A program made the position numbers and the translations under genes. This document shows, piece by piece, positions 25,233 to 33,975 of a stretch of DNA of 60,498 nt. The stretch lies in contig JAAYLV010000119.1 in NCBI GenBank assembly GCA_012521755.1, positions 1 to 60,498 on the forward strand, given 5' to 3'. The notes beneath the pieces were generated by a model, which made no database searches, was not told the DNA's origin, and saw nothing but the letters and a program-made list of their open reading frames with translations. The number at the start of each line of letters is the position of its first letter. Position 1 is the first letter of the stretch. The stretch comes from Bacillota bacterium. Lineage in GTDB: Bacteria; Bacillota; Limnochordia; JAAZLZ01.

Positions 25233-26216
25233 CTATTGGAGAACGCCGATCTCCCGGTAGAACCGTTCGGCTCCCGGATGCAAGGGCCCGCCAAGGTCCT
25301 GACAAGCCTTTTCGGGGACAAAGTCCTTCTCGATGTCCACGTGGATGGCGCCGATGCGCCGCTGGCCCTCGGGGCTGTTGATGGTCTTGGCGATGTTGTA
25401 GACCAAGTCCTCGGGCAGGTTCTTGTTGATTACCAGAATGATGCCGCCGCCGAGGGAGATGACATCCCGGTCATGGCCTTTGTAGATGTCCTTGGGCAGG
25501 GTGTAGACGGCATAGCCGAACTCCTCGGCCAGCTGCTTGGCCGCCTCTTCGCCGATATCCAGGAGGCGGATGGGCTTGGATAGGGCGATCTCCTGGAAAG
25601 CGGGGGCCGGCATGGACGTATAAAGGGCCAAAGCGTCCGCGTGGCCGTCTTTGATCAAGGATGCTGCGTCCGCGTGGGAGACGAAGTTGATCTTTCCGCC
25701 CCAGGAAATGATGTCATCGTAAGTGATGCCGTTTGCCTCGAGGATGCGGCGGAGAGTCAATTCCGCGATGTTGCCCCTGGGGTTGGTGCATATGCGCAGG
25801 GGATAGCGCTTCTCCTTGATTTCCGCCACGGAGGTGAGTCCGGTATCGGCGGTAACGGCGATCTGGACATACTGGTTCATGACCTTGGCCAGGGTATTGA
25901 TGTTCTCGCGAGCCTCTTCGAAGGGCTCGATGCCCCCATTGACGGCGGCAAAGACCAATTCCGTCGTGGTGTGGCCGATCTGGCACTCGCCGCGATTGAC
26001 CAGTTCGATGTTGGTAATGGATCCTCCAACCACCGGGTTGGCATTAGTTCCGGGGATATTCTCCATGATCATATCAGCGATGACTGCTCCGACGGGATAC
26101 ATCGTCCCCCCCATGGGCCCCATGGTGATGACGATCCCTTGGGCCTGGGCCGCAAGACCCAGTAAACATACGACCAGTACTGCCAACAATCCTGACTTAA
26201 ACTGCTTCAACAACAT
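25233..26216 (-). CDS. TAXI-family TRAP solute-binding protein
   Basis: A 327-residue exported protein with a signal peptide (KQFK, hydrophobic core, AQAQG cleavage region). It has the TAXI opening GPMGGTMYPVGAVIADMI and an LRICTNPRGNIAELTLRRIL block. It captures the solute outside the membrane for the fused permease. The start is ATG 26216 with GGAGGTG 5 bp upstream; a longer open frame upstream to 26402 belongs to the shadow of the URO-D-family gene. It is the second gene of the minus-strand operon, 25 bp after the URO-D-family stop. Confidence 0.93.
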   Translation of the reverse strand: MLLKQFKSGLLAVLVVCLLGLAAQAQGIVITMGPMGGTMYPVGAVIADMIMENIPGTNANPVVGGSITNIELVNRGECQIGHTTTELVFAAVNGGIEPFEEARENINTLAKVMNQYVQIAVTADTGLTSVAEIKEKRYPLRICTNPRGNIAELTLRRILEANGITYDDIISWGGKINFVSHADAASLIKDGHADALALYTSMPAPAFQEIALSKPIRLLDIGEEAAKQLAEEFGYAVYTLPKDIYKGHDRDVISLGGGIILVINKNLPEDLVYNIAKTINSPEGQRRIGAIHVDIEKDFVPEKACQDLGGPLHPGAERFYREIGVLQ

Positions 26217-26241
26217 CCAACACCTCCATTTAGTATTTTCT

Positions 26242-27378
26242 TTATCTGCTAATGGGGTATTTTCCCCATTTGCGAGCCGCGCGGAAAAGGGCGATGATGT
26301 TCTCCGGAGACGCATCGGGCTGCAGATTGTTTGACGGGGCAATGATGTAGCCGCCGCCCGGGCCCAAGGCCTGGATGCGCTTGCGCACCTCTTCCTCCAC
26401 ATCTGCGGGCGTTCCGAAGGCTAGGACTTGCTGCTGATCGATGCCGCCGTGGAAACACAGGCGGTCACCGAAAGCTTCCTTGAGGCGGTGGGAGTCCATG
26501 CCGGCCGCCAGGGGCTGAACGGGATTGAGAATATCGACGCCGGCATCGATGAGATCGGGAATCAGGTCGAAGATGGCGCCGTCGGAATGCATGTAGATCT
26601 TGGCGTCGGTGTGCCGCTTGATGGCCGCTATGATTCTGCCGTGCCGGGGCTTGATCATTTTGCGGTAGATGTCGGGTGACATCAACGGCGCGCTTTGGGT
26701 GCCCAAGTCATCCTGAATTTGGACGATCTGGACGTACTTTCCAATCCTGCTGAGGAATGCGTCCATCAGTCCGATGGTGATGTCCGCGATGATGTCGAGG
26801 AGCTTATTGGCGAACTCTTGGTTGATCATGAGATCGACCAGAAAATCCTCCATTCCCCGCAGGCGGCAGGCCTGCATGAAGGTGCCCATCACCGGCGCCC
26901 CGGCAACGACGGCAAAGTCGGTGTTATGGTACAGATGCTTAGCTTCATCTTCAATGCCTCGCACCCGGCCGGGATCATCGGGATCGGGCCAGGTATAGTT
27001 GTCTAAATCCCGGGCGTCCATATCCCGCAGGGGGTGCTCGACGATGCAGGAGTAAAGCCCCGAGCGTTTGAAAGTGATTCCCCAGTCGTCTTTGAAACGG
27101 CCGTCGTCGAAGCGCCTCGCCTGGGTTTTGTAGGGAGACTTAAGATAAATCCGGCGAAAGTCGGTGTCAAGGTAGGACAGCAAGCGCTCATCGTAGTACT
27201 GGATGGTGCAGCTTGTGGGAATGACAACGGTGCTGCCATCTTCTTCGAACCCCAAATGTTCCATCATCTTGTAGTAGGTTAGGTCTAGCATGCCAGCACC
27301 GCCGCCCCCTAGGTCTAGGGGCACGTAGTCGGGCTCTTGGTGGTTGATTGCTCGAACTACCCTCTCCCTGCGGGTCAA
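26242..27378 (-). CDS. URO-D/methyltransferase superfamily protein 2
   Basis: About 378 residues, with the family opening RRERVVRAINHQEPDYVPLDLG and IQDDLGTQSAPLMSPDIY near 222. At the position of the methyltransferase zinc motif it has MHSDG, so Asp replaces the Cys of HxC. The distal Cys is also missing (YIIAPSNN). It therefore lacks the classical zinc site and may not be a thiol methyltransferase. TTG 27378 is preferred because GGAGGGA lies 5-6 bp upstream. It leads the TAXI transporter operon, so its substrate is probably the imported compound or a derivative. Confidence 0.82.
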   Translation of the reverse strand: MTRRERVVRAINHQEPDYVPLDLGGGGAGMLDLTYYKMMEHLGFEEDGSTVVIPTSCTIQYYDERLLSYLDTDFRRIYLKSPYKTQARRFDDGRFKDDWGITFKRSGLYSCIVEHPLRDMDARDLDNYTWPDPDDPGRVRGIEDEAKHLYHNTDFAVVAGAPVMGTFMQACRLRGMEDFLVDLMINQEFANKLLDIIADITIGLMDAFLSRIGKYVQIVQIQDDLGTQSAPLMSPDIYRKMIKPRHGRIIAAIKRHTDAKIYMHSDGAIFDLIPDLIDAGVDILNPVQPLAAGMDSHRLKEAFGDRLCFHGGIDQQQVLAFGTPADVEEEVRKRIQALGPGGGYIIAPSNNLQPDASPENIIALFRAARKWGKYPISR

Positions 27379-27752
27379 CTGTCTTCCCTCCAAATGATCA
27401 TAATTGGTGCTTCGTTATATGATTCCTCAGCAAGTGGCGGAATCCTCCATCAGATACCAGCGATAAACCGCCGAACGAAACAACAAGGCGAAGAAGGAAA
27501 AATATACGGTCTTTGTTGCCGCAAGGCAAGATAAGAGGTTCAACAGGAGGATGCATGTTTTTCACGGGATAGGCGGCGGTCCCCAAGATCATTCCGGAGA
27601 ATTGTCCCCGGACGAGGACAAAGGGGCAAGAGCACAGAATGCCTCGACTCAGGGCGATCTCTTCGGGGGAGAGGAGCTCTCTGCCCGCGGCTGACGGAAA
27701 ATGTTGCAAAGGGAATTTCTCCGGGGCACAATAGGGTGGGAGGAGACCTGAC
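27379..27752. promoter_or_regulatory. Divergent intergenic region (374 bp)
   Basis: It should contain the promoter of the minus-strand URO-D/TAXI operon and of the DUF4406 gene. It includes AT-rich patches near 27410-27425 and 27495-27515. I see no strong -35/-10 pair or operator palindrome. Two open frames on the minus strand here lack ribosome-binding sites and family signals and are not called. Confidence 0.4.
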
Positions 27753-28121
27753 ATGCGACTCTACATTGCTGGCCCAATGAGCGGATACCCCGAGTTCAAT
27801 TTCCCGGCTTTCCATGATGCGGCGCGGTGCTTGAGGGGGCAGGGCTATGATGTTGTCAACCCCGCGGAATTGGAAACCGAGGATACAACGAAGTGTTGGG
27901 CCTTTTATGCCCGGCGGAGCGTCGGCCTTCTAGTCAAAGACTGCGATGCGGTGGTGCTCTTGTCTGGATGGGTCGATTCCCGGGGCGCCTTGTTGGAGGC
28001 GATCGTTGCCCGGGCTTTGGGACTCCCCTTCTATCGGCTCGTTGGCTCCTCCCTTGAGCTCTGCAGCACCGAACATGTTGATCAAGTGATTGAGAGCAGG
28101 CTGAACTTGCTTCTAAGGTAG
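27753..28121 (+). CDS. DUF4406-like protein (nucleoside 2-deoxyribosyltransferase-like fold)
   Basis: A 122-residue small protein that starts with [10 protein letters not shown], the signature of DUF4406, and continues with [25 protein letters not shown]. The family is related to nucleoside deoxyribosyltransferases, and members are common in phages and scattered chromosomal sites. Its biological role is unsettled. The GGAGGAG site precedes ATG 27753. It does not fit the catabolic neighbours and is followed by msrAB, so this short stretch separates two catabolic blocks. Confidence 0.8.
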   Translation: MRLYIAGPMSGYPEFNFPAFHDAARCLRGQGYDVVNPAELETEDTTKCWAFYARRSVGLLVKDCDAVVLLSGWVDSRGALLEAIVARALGLPFYRLVGSSLELCSTEHVDQVIESRLNLLLR

Positions 28122-28153
28122 TATCAAGGGACCGATATATGGGAGGCGATGAC

Positions 28154-29110
28154 GTGGCGGAGATCTATTTAGCGGGCGGCTGCTTTTGGGGAATGGAGAA
28201 ATACTTGTCTTCCATCCGGGGGGTACTGTCCACCGAAGTGGGCTATGCCAACGGTAGGACCTTGCATCCGACTTATGAGGATGTGTGTCATAAGAACACG
28301 GGCCATGCCGAGACGGTTCGGGTCGAGTACGATCCAGAGGTAATCTCCTTGAGATTCCTGCTCCAATTGTATTTCGAGGCCATCGACCCCACCGCGGTCA
28401 ACCGCCAGGGGGCGGATGTGGGCGTCCAGTATCGCACCGGAATCTACTACACCGATCCAGCCGACCTGCCAGTCATCCAGGAGGCTATCGGTGAACTGCA
28501 GAAAACCCTCGATCGGCCTGTCGCGGTTGAGGTCAAACCCCTAGAGAATTACAGCCCCGCCGAGGAATACCATCAAAAGTACCTGGACAAGAACCCGGGG
28601 GGCTACTGCCACATTGGCCCGGACAAGTTCGCGCGGGCAGCCAGGGCCCTCGTCGATCCCGAGAATTATGCCCCTCCTGAACAGGCGAAGCTGCGGGAGA
28701 CCCTGACTGACATCCAGTACCGGGTGACGCAGGAAGACGCCACCGAACCACCCTTCGCCAATGAGTACTGGGACCTGTTCCGACCAGGGATTTATGTGGA
28801 CGTCACCACCGGCGAACCTCTATTCCTTTCCACCGACAAATTTGAGTCGGGCTGCGGGTGGCCCAGCTTTGCCAAGCCCATCGACCCTAGGGTCCTCCGG
28901 GAGCGGCTCGACACTTCCCACGGCATGCGCCGCATCGAGGTGCGAAGCCGCGTTGGCGACGCCCATCTGGGCCATGTCTTTGATGATGGTCCAAAGGAAC
29001 TGGGTGGGCGGCGGTATTGCATCAACAGCGCCGCCCTCAAGTTCATCCCCAAGGAAGAAATGGAAAAGGAAGGATATGGATATTTGCTGGGGCTTTTGGA
29101 AAACGAGTAG
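28154..29110 (+). CDS. msrAB: Peptide methionine sulfoxide reductase MsrA/MsrB fusion
   Basis: About 318 residues in two domains. The N-terminal MsrA has the GGCFWG motif with catalytic Cys10. The C-terminal MsrB (from about 168) has SGCGWPSF and the catalytic [11 protein letters not shown] Cys near 289. MsrA reduces methionine-S-sulfoxide and MsrB the R form; fusions are common. No signal peptide is seen, so it is cytoplasmic. I choose GTG 28154, which has GGGAGG 7-8 bp upstream; ATG 28139 is the first in-frame start but is badly placed. MsrB zinc Cys pairs are absent. It is an oxidative-stress repair gene unlike its neighbours. Confidence 0.95.
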   Translation: MAEIYLAGGCFWGMEKYLSSIRGVLSTEVGYANGRTLHPTYEDVCHKNTGHAETVRVEYDPEVISLRFLLQLYFEAIDPTAVNRQGADVGVQYRTGIYYTDPADLPVIQEAIGELQKTLDRPVAVEVKPLENYSPAEEYHQKYLDKNPGGYCHIGPDKFARAARALVDPENYAPPEQAKLRETLTDIQYRVTQEDATEPPFANEYWDLFRPGIYVDVTTGEPLFLSTDKFESGCGWPSFAKPIDPRVLRERLDTSHGMRRIEVRSRVGDAHLGHVFDDGPKELGGRRYCINSAALKFIPKEEMEKEGYGYLLGLLENE

Positions 29111-29235
29111 GCTATTTGAGACTGACTTGATTTGATGGAGTGTACCTCCTGTCGGGCAATCCCTGGCAAACTCGGATATCGATTGGCATCCTTTTCCATC
29201 GGGTGTGAGCTCACGGCGCCTCTACGTGCCACGTG

Positions 29236-29310
29236 TTGAGTACGATTGAGTACACTCTCTGACAGCCTGGCTGCGCCGTCCTCGCCGCAAGAGAGTTGGT
29301 ACACCAACTC
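29236..29310. promoter_or_regulatory. Operator-like repeats upstream of the TRAP 3 promoter
   Basis: There are two direct copies of TTGAGTAC at 29236-29243 and 29246-29253, ten bases apart (one helical turn). Then comes a perfect palindrome GAGTTGGT-AC-ACCAACTC at 29293-29310. The TTGGTnnACCAA core recalls GntR/FadR-type operators. They lie 160-240 bp before the promoter at 29472. The rest of 29111-29612 holds no supported gene. Confidence 0.4.
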
Positions 29311-29471
29311 GTCTCTTACGGTGTCTTGGTATTGGGCCATCCTCATTGACTTCCTGTTGTCATTACCAGGAGGGGGATGGCCCTTCCTGCTGCTACCCCA
29401 TCCTCCAGACGGGACATCACTTCCTGTGGAACGACACCCCAGCCTGCACACCGCCAGATATTACTACTTTA

Positions 29472-29500
29472 TTGACAAATACAGGATATAATAGTAAAAT
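29472..29500 (+). promoter_or_regulatory. Sigma-A-type promoter of the dctPQM-pdxA2 operon
   Basis: TTGACA at 29472-29477, a 17-bp spacer and TAAAAT at 29495-29500, in an AT-rich stretch. A TATAAT also overlaps the spacer at 29487. The dctP start is 113 bp after the -10 box, leaving a 5' leader of about 105 bases. Confidence 0.75.
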
Positions 29501-29612
29501 TATCGTGATTTATCTAATAGTATGCTCAAGAGGCGCTCGCTGTAGGGGAGGAGGTCATGTCGGGCCGGCAACTCTTACCAAAACGCTAAAATAGCCGGAA
29601 GGGGGAGCCTAA

Positions 29613-30590
29613 ATGCGAAGGTGTCTTGTATTACTTCTGGTAATGAGCATGTTGGTGGTGCCGTCGAGTGCTCTTGCTCAACTCAATCTCCAATTGGCTC
29701 ACGTTTATGAGCCCGAACATCCATTTCATAAAGGTTCAGAGCTGGCTGCGCAGATTGTCGCTGAGAGGACCAACGGCCGAATCGTAATCAACATCTATCC
29801 CGCTTCCCAATTGGGCACGGAGGAAGAGATTACGGAGGCGGTAATCCATGGATCCATTCCCATTGTTGTCTCAGGTGCTGGTCAAATTGGGAACTTGTAT
29901 AGACCAATCTATGTGGCTGAAATGCCCTACATCTTTCGGGACATCGACCACGTCATGGCATTCAATGAGAGCGAAATTGGCAAACAACTGGTAGAGGGCC
30001 TGAGACAAGAATTGGGCGTGCGAGCTATTGGCGCGTCGACCTTTGGGATAAGACACATTACATCGAATAAGCCCATTAGAACACCGGATGACTTGAAGGA
30101 TTTTCGTTTGCGGGTCCCTGAGCAGCACGTCTGCATCGAGTATGCCAAGGCTTTGGGCGCGGAGCCCACGCCAATTGCCTATGCCGAGGCCTATATGGCT
30201 TTGCAGCAAGGGGTCGTCGATGGACTGGAAAACCCCTTATCAGCTATTTACGCCATGCGTTTTTATGAGGTGCAGAAATACATCAACTTGACGCGGCACG
30301 TAACCAACGCTTGCTACTTCTTGATGAACGATGATGTCTTCCTCGGACTGTCGGAGGAAGATCAACAGATCATTCTGGATGCCTTTGCCGAGGCATCGTA
30401 TCTTGTGGCCGATCTCATGAAGCAGCAGGATCAGGACCTCATCGACTACTTCAAAGCTCAAGGCGTGACCATTATTGAACCTGACGTGGACGTCTTCGTT
30501 GCAAAAGCTGGCGATATGGCTGAAGGATTCAAGCATTGGTGGGCGCCTTTCGGTGAGGACCTGCACATTAGAATCCGGGAGCTCAAATAG
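29613..30590 (+). CDS. dctP: TRAP transporter solute-binding protein (DctP family), system 3
   Basis: A 325-residue exported protein with a signal peptide (RR near the start, hydrophobic core, cleavage near SSALA-Q). The family ligand region is present: FRLRVPEQ with the carboxylate-binding Arg near 165, ALGAEPTPIAYAEAYMALQQGVVDG, and ENPLSAIYAMRFYEVQKYI. DctP proteins capture carboxylates or sugar acids outside the membrane. Downstream PdxA2 and DUF1537 kinase genes point to a four-carbon acid such as D-threonate or erythronate. ATG 29613 follows GGAAGGGGG. Confidence 0.95.
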   Translation: MRRCLVLLLVMSMLVVPSSALAQLNLQLAHVYEPEHPFHKGSELAAQIVAERTNGRIVINIYPASQLGTEEEITEAVIHGSIPIVVSGAGQIGNLYRPIYVAEMPYIFRDIDHVMAFNESEIGKQLVEGLRQELGVRAIGASTFGIRHITSNKPIRTPDDLKDFRLRVPEQHVCIEYAKALGAEPTPIAYAEAYMALQQGVVDGLENPLSAIYAMRFYEVQKYINLTRHVTNACYFLMNDDVFLGLSEEDQQIILDAFAEASYLVADLMKQQDQDLIDYFKAQGVTIIEPDVDVFVAKAGDMAEGFKHWWAPFGEDLHIRIRELK

Positions 30591-30645
30591 GAGCTGGGAA
30601 GGGTCGGTCCCATTAGCTCAACAGGCCCTGTTGATATGTGAAACA

Positions 30646-30672
30646 GCACGGGGAGCTGCCGGCTCCCCGTGC
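30646..30672 (+). other. Perfect inverted repeat between dctP and dctQ (system 3)
   Basis: GCACGGGGAGC (30646-30656) and GCTCCCCGTGC (30662-30672) form an 11-bp perfect stem with a 5-base loop, 56 bp after the dctP stop. No T-run follows. Position and shape match the hairpins in the other TRAP/TAXI operons of this window. Confidence 0.7.
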
Positions 30673-30732
30673 TTGGAAGGCCGCCATGTTGCTCGCGAGT
30701 CCACAATGCTATAGTGAGGGGGCGAAGGGCTG

Positions 30733-31224
30733 TTGAAAAGGCTGGTCAACAACTTTGAGGAGTACGTGTGCGTTTTTTTCTTCCTCTTGATATTTATCCT
30801 AATGAGCATGCAGGTGTTTACTCGCTATCTCTTGGGCATTACCTTTGCCTGGAATGAGGAAATGGCGAGATATGTCTTCGTGTGGCTGACTTTCGTCGGG
30901 GCTGCTTACGCTTGCAAACAGGACGCGCATATAAAGATTGAAATTGGCTACGAGTTCATTAACCGAAGACTGCCAAGGTCAGGCCAGATAGCGTTGCAGA
31001 TCCTGAAGCAGCTCCTAACCATCGGCTTCTTGCTGCAATTGATCTACTTCGGCTACATTCTGGCTGACCGCTCTTGGCGTTTCCGGTCGCAGGCAATGCA
31101 GATTCCCCAGTTTTATCTCTACATCTCCGTTGTCATCGGGGCTGCTCTTTTTCTGGTTCGTGAGCTTCAGGCAATCGGACGACGAATCAAGACCGATATA
31201 TCGGCGATACCTGGAAAGGAGTAA
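30733..31224 (+). CDS. dctQ: TRAP transporter small permease subunit (DctQ family), system 3
   Basis: A 163-residue protein with four hydrophobic segments and the family pattern of an aromatic-rich TM1 followed by FAWNEEMARYVFVWLTF near residue 37 and GAAYACKQDAHIKI. It starts at TTG 30733 after a purine-rich GAAGGGC stretch. The large subunit follows 6 bp later. Together with DctP and DctM it forms one importer. Confidence 0.92.
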   Translation: MKRLVNNFEEYVCVFFFLLIFILMSMQVFTRYLLGITFAWNEEMARYVFVWLTFVGAAYACKQDAHIKIEIGYEFINRRLPRSGQIALQILKQLLTIGFLLQLIYFGYILADRSWRFRSQAMQIPQFYLYISVVIGAALFLVRELQAIGRRIKTDISAIPGKE

Positions 31225-31230
31225 CTCAAT

Positions 31231-32505
31231 ATGCTGGCTTTCCTGATTGGCGCGCTCTTTGTACTCATGTTCATTGGCACGCCTGTATCCTTAGCCATTG
31301 GCATTCCATCTCTTCTTTACATCATTATGGAGCCGAGCATCCCAAGCTTTACGGCTATTCAGCGCATGGTATCGGGGCCCAATACGTACAGCCTGTTGTC
31401 TATCCCCTTCTTTATCTTCGCTGGCAACCTGATGAATACAGGCGGTGTAACGACACGCATCTTCAATTTCTGCGAGAGCATTGTGGGGTCGGTCAAGGGC
31501 GGCTTAGGTCATGTAAATGTAGTGGCTAGCGTGATCTTTGCAGGCATGGCTGGGGCAGCGATCGCCGATGCCGGGGGCCTTGGGGCCGTCGAAATCAAGG
31601 CCATGCGCGATGCCGGCTACGATGACGGGTTTACCTTGGGTATTACAGCCGCCTCTTCTACCATCGGACCGATCATTCCGCCGAGTATGACCATGGTAGT
31701 CTATGGCGTGGTGGCGGGCGCCTCCATTGGACGGTTGTTTGCAGGGGGGGTCATTCCCGGTTTGCTGATGGGCTTGACACTGATGATCATGATATACATC
31801 ATGGCCGACAGATACAATTGTCCGCCCCCGGTCAAGACAAGCCTCTCCCAGGCCATCAGCACGTTTAAGTCCGCATTCTTTGCCTTGTTGACTCCGGCAA
31901 TAATCCTTGGGGGGATTTTCTTCGGCGTCTTCACCCCAACTGAGGCTGCGGCCATGGCTTCCCTCTATTCAATCATTCTCGGCATCGTCTATCGGGAGCT
32001 CACCTTGGAAGACTTTTATCAAGCTGTGAGAGAGTCGATGGAGACAACGGTTGTCGTCATGTTCATCGTCGCTTCAGCTACCCTTTTCGCCTGGATCCTT
32101 GCCCGTGAAAGGGTCCCACAGATGGTCGCCAGCTTCATCTTAGGAAAAACAACTAACTACTATGTGATCCTGTTCGCCATTAACATCCTTCTTCTGATCG
32201 TTGGTTGTTTCATGGAGACGGTAGCTTCGATAAATATCCTTGTTCCGGTCTTTCTACCCATCATCAAGATGTTGAATATCGACCCAGTCCATTTCGGCGT
32301 TATGATGGTTCTGAACTTGACCATTGGCGTCTTGACCCCTCCCTTTGGAACCGTGCTTTACGTATTGAGCGGCGTAGCCAAGGTTTCCGTTGAGACAGTT
32401 GCGCGCAACACAGCCGTTTTCCTCATTCCCCTGCTCATAACACTGGTGCTGGTCATCCTATTCCCCCAGTTGACGCTATTTCTGCCTAGGGTTCTTTATG
32501 GGTGA
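31231..32505 (+). CDS. dctM: TRAP transporter large permease subunit (DctM family), system 3
   Basis: A 424-residue membrane protein with family landmarks GAAIADAGGLGAVE near 109, SSTIGPIIPPSMTMV near 142 and FTPTEAAAMASLYS near 235. Its base composition is visibly less GC-rich than the enzyme genes downstream, as is that of dctP and dctQ. A 438-bp gap separates it from pdxA2, so the enzyme genes may have their own promoter or be reached by read-through. Confidence 0.95.
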   Translation: MLAFLIGALFVLMFIGTPVSLAIGIPSLLYIIMEPSIPSFTAIQRMVSGPNTYSLLSIPFFIFAGNLMNTGGVTTRIFNFCESIVGSVKGGLGHVNVVASVIFAGMAGAAIADAGGLGAVEIKAMRDAGYDDGFTLGITAASSTIGPIIPPSMTMVVYGVVAGASIGRLFAGGVIPGLLMGLTLMIMIYIMADRYNCPPPVKTSLSQAISTFKSAFFALLTPAIILGGIFFGVFTPTEAAAMASLYSIILGIVYRELTLEDFYQAVRESMETTVVVMFIVASATLFAWILARERVPQMVASFILGKTTNYYVILFAINILLLIVGCFMETVASINILVPVFLPIIKMLNIDPVHFGVMMVLNLTIGVLTPPFGTVLYVLSGVAKVSVETVARNTAVFLIPLLITLVLVILFPQLTLFLPRVLYG

Positions 32506-32943
32506 CGGCAGTCACCGCAACCGATCTCATTCATGGGAGTGCCATCGGGGGAAACAAGGTTGAAGGGTCTGTCGCGGTGAGAGGGCCAGCAGTTGGACCA
32601 TCACCAAATTGCCGCAATTCTAATTCCGCGGCCGTTAGCGGCTGCCGATGCCCCTTGCTGATTTTCAAGGCATCCACGAAGGAATCCAGCCCTCCGAGCA
32701 GAAAAGAGTATGGGGGGCTGGACTGCGGAATATTAAATTCATCTAGGCCTTTCGGAATACTGTCTTGGCTGCAAGACCACTTCACTAATTACGCCCGCCA
32801 TAGAAGGGCCTTTCGTCGTATTCAAGGCACTGTTGACGCGCGGGTTCGCCTCCCTTTAGATGAAGGATTTGGGAGCGGGGGGGAGAATTCTGTAAGTGGT
32901 TTGGGAAAATTGTAACAAGGCAAGGGGAAAGGGGAATTGCTTA
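32506..32943. other. Intergenic region with a stem-loop (32685-32722)
   Basis: 438 bp between dctM and pdxA2. TCCAGCCCTCC (32685-32695) pairs with GGGGGGCTGGA (32712-32722) through one wobble, giving an 11-bp stem with a 16-base loop and no T-run. No gene with a ribosome-binding site and family signal is visible. The 3' end carries the AAGGGG sites before ATG 32944. It may hold an internal promoter or leader for the enzyme operon. Confidence 0.4.
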
Positions 32944-33975
32944 ATGAGACCAATCATTGCGATCACCATGGGGGATCCCACAGGGATTGGGGCGGAAATT
33001 GCCGTTCGCGCCTTGGCGAATAAGCGGTTTTACGAGGAGGCCCGCCCGCTGGTCATCGGCTCGCGGGGCCCAATGGAAGATGGGCTGCGGATGGTAAATT
33101 CGGATCTCAAGCTCAACATCATCGCCGATGTGTCTAAGGGCCGGTTTGAATACGGGACCATCGATCTGTTGGACCTGGACAATGTGGACATGGATAAGCT
33201 CGTCTACGGCAAAGTTGCGGCCATGGGCGGCAAGGCGGCCTTTGAGTACATCGTCAAGGGCATCGACCTGGCCATGGCCGGGATCGTTGATGCCGTGGTG
33301 ACCGGCCCCATCCACAAAGAAGCCCTCAATCAGGCGGGCCATCACTACTCGGGCCATACGGAGATCTTCGCCGAAAAGACGGGCACCAAGGACTACTCCA
33401 TGATGCTGGCCCACAAGGATTTTCGCGTCGCCCACGTCACCACCCACGTTTCCCTGCGCAAGGCCTGCGACCTGGTCAAGAAGGCGCGGGTTTTGACCGT
33501 CATTCGGCTAGCCCACAACGCTATGCTTGAACTGGGGATCGAAGAGCCTCGGATCGGTGTTGCGGGACTCAATCCTCACTCTGGAGAAGGCGGGCTGTTT
33601 GGCGATGAAGAAATCAAGGAGATCATCCCGGCCATTGAGGAGGCCAAAGGGCAAGGAATGAATGTGGAAGGTCCTGTGCCCCCCGACACCCTCTTCGCGA
33701 AAGCCCTCGGCGGCCAGTACGACATCGTCGTCGCCATGTACCACGACCAGGGGCACATCCCCATGAAAACCGCGGGATTTGAGCTGGATTTGGCGACCAA
33801 TACCTACAAGTCCGTCAGCGGCGTCAACATCACCTTAGGCCTGCCCATCATTCGCACCTCGGTGGACCACGGTACTGCCTTTGGGAAGGCCGGACAGGGC
33901 CGGGCCAATGCGGAGAGCCTAGAGGAGGCAATTGATTATGCTATCCAGTTTGCCAGAGGCAAAAAGAGGGCGTAA
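32944..33975 (+). CDS. pdxA2: PdxA2-type 4-phospho-D-threonate/erythronate 3-dehydrogenase
   Basis: A 343-residue PdxA-family enzyme. Metal ligands His168 (THVS), His212 (NPHSGEGG) and His267 (YHDQGH) are present, as is the substrate motif YSGHTE near 135. The gene overlaps a DUF1537 kinase gene. That pairing is established for D-threonate/D-erythronate degradation: the kinase makes the 4-phosphate, then PdxA2 oxidises and decarboxylates it to dihydroxyacetone phosphate. This, rather than vitamin B6 synthesis, is the likely role. ATG 32944 is chosen as the first start with a purine-rich site; the frame is open to 32896. Confidence 0.92.
   Translation: MRPIIAITMGDPTGIGAEIAVRALANKRFYEEARPLVIGSRGPMEDGLRMVNSDLKLNIIADVSKGRFEYGTIDLLDLDNVDMDKLVYGKVAAMGGKAAFEYIVKGIDLAMAGIVDAVVTGPIHKEALNQAGHHYSGHTEIFAEKTGTKDYSMMLAHKDFRVAHVTTHVSLRKACDLVKKARVLTVIRLAHNAMLELGIEEPRIGVAGLNPHSGEGGLFGDEEIKEIIPAIEEAKGQGMNVEGPVPPDTLFAKALGGQYDIVVAMYHDQGHIPMKTAGFELDLATNTYKSVSGVNITLGLPIIRTSVDHGTAFGKAGQGRANAESLEEAIDYAIQFARGKKRA

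Noticed and set aside
27398-27815. Two open frames on the minus strand in the gap before the DUF4406 gene
   Set aside because: No ribosome-binding sites, no family signal, and one overlaps the DUF4406 start antisense.
32502-32915. 137-codon open frame between dctM and pdxA2
   Set aside because: It begins at the dctM stop without an independent start site, and the composition is not protein-like.
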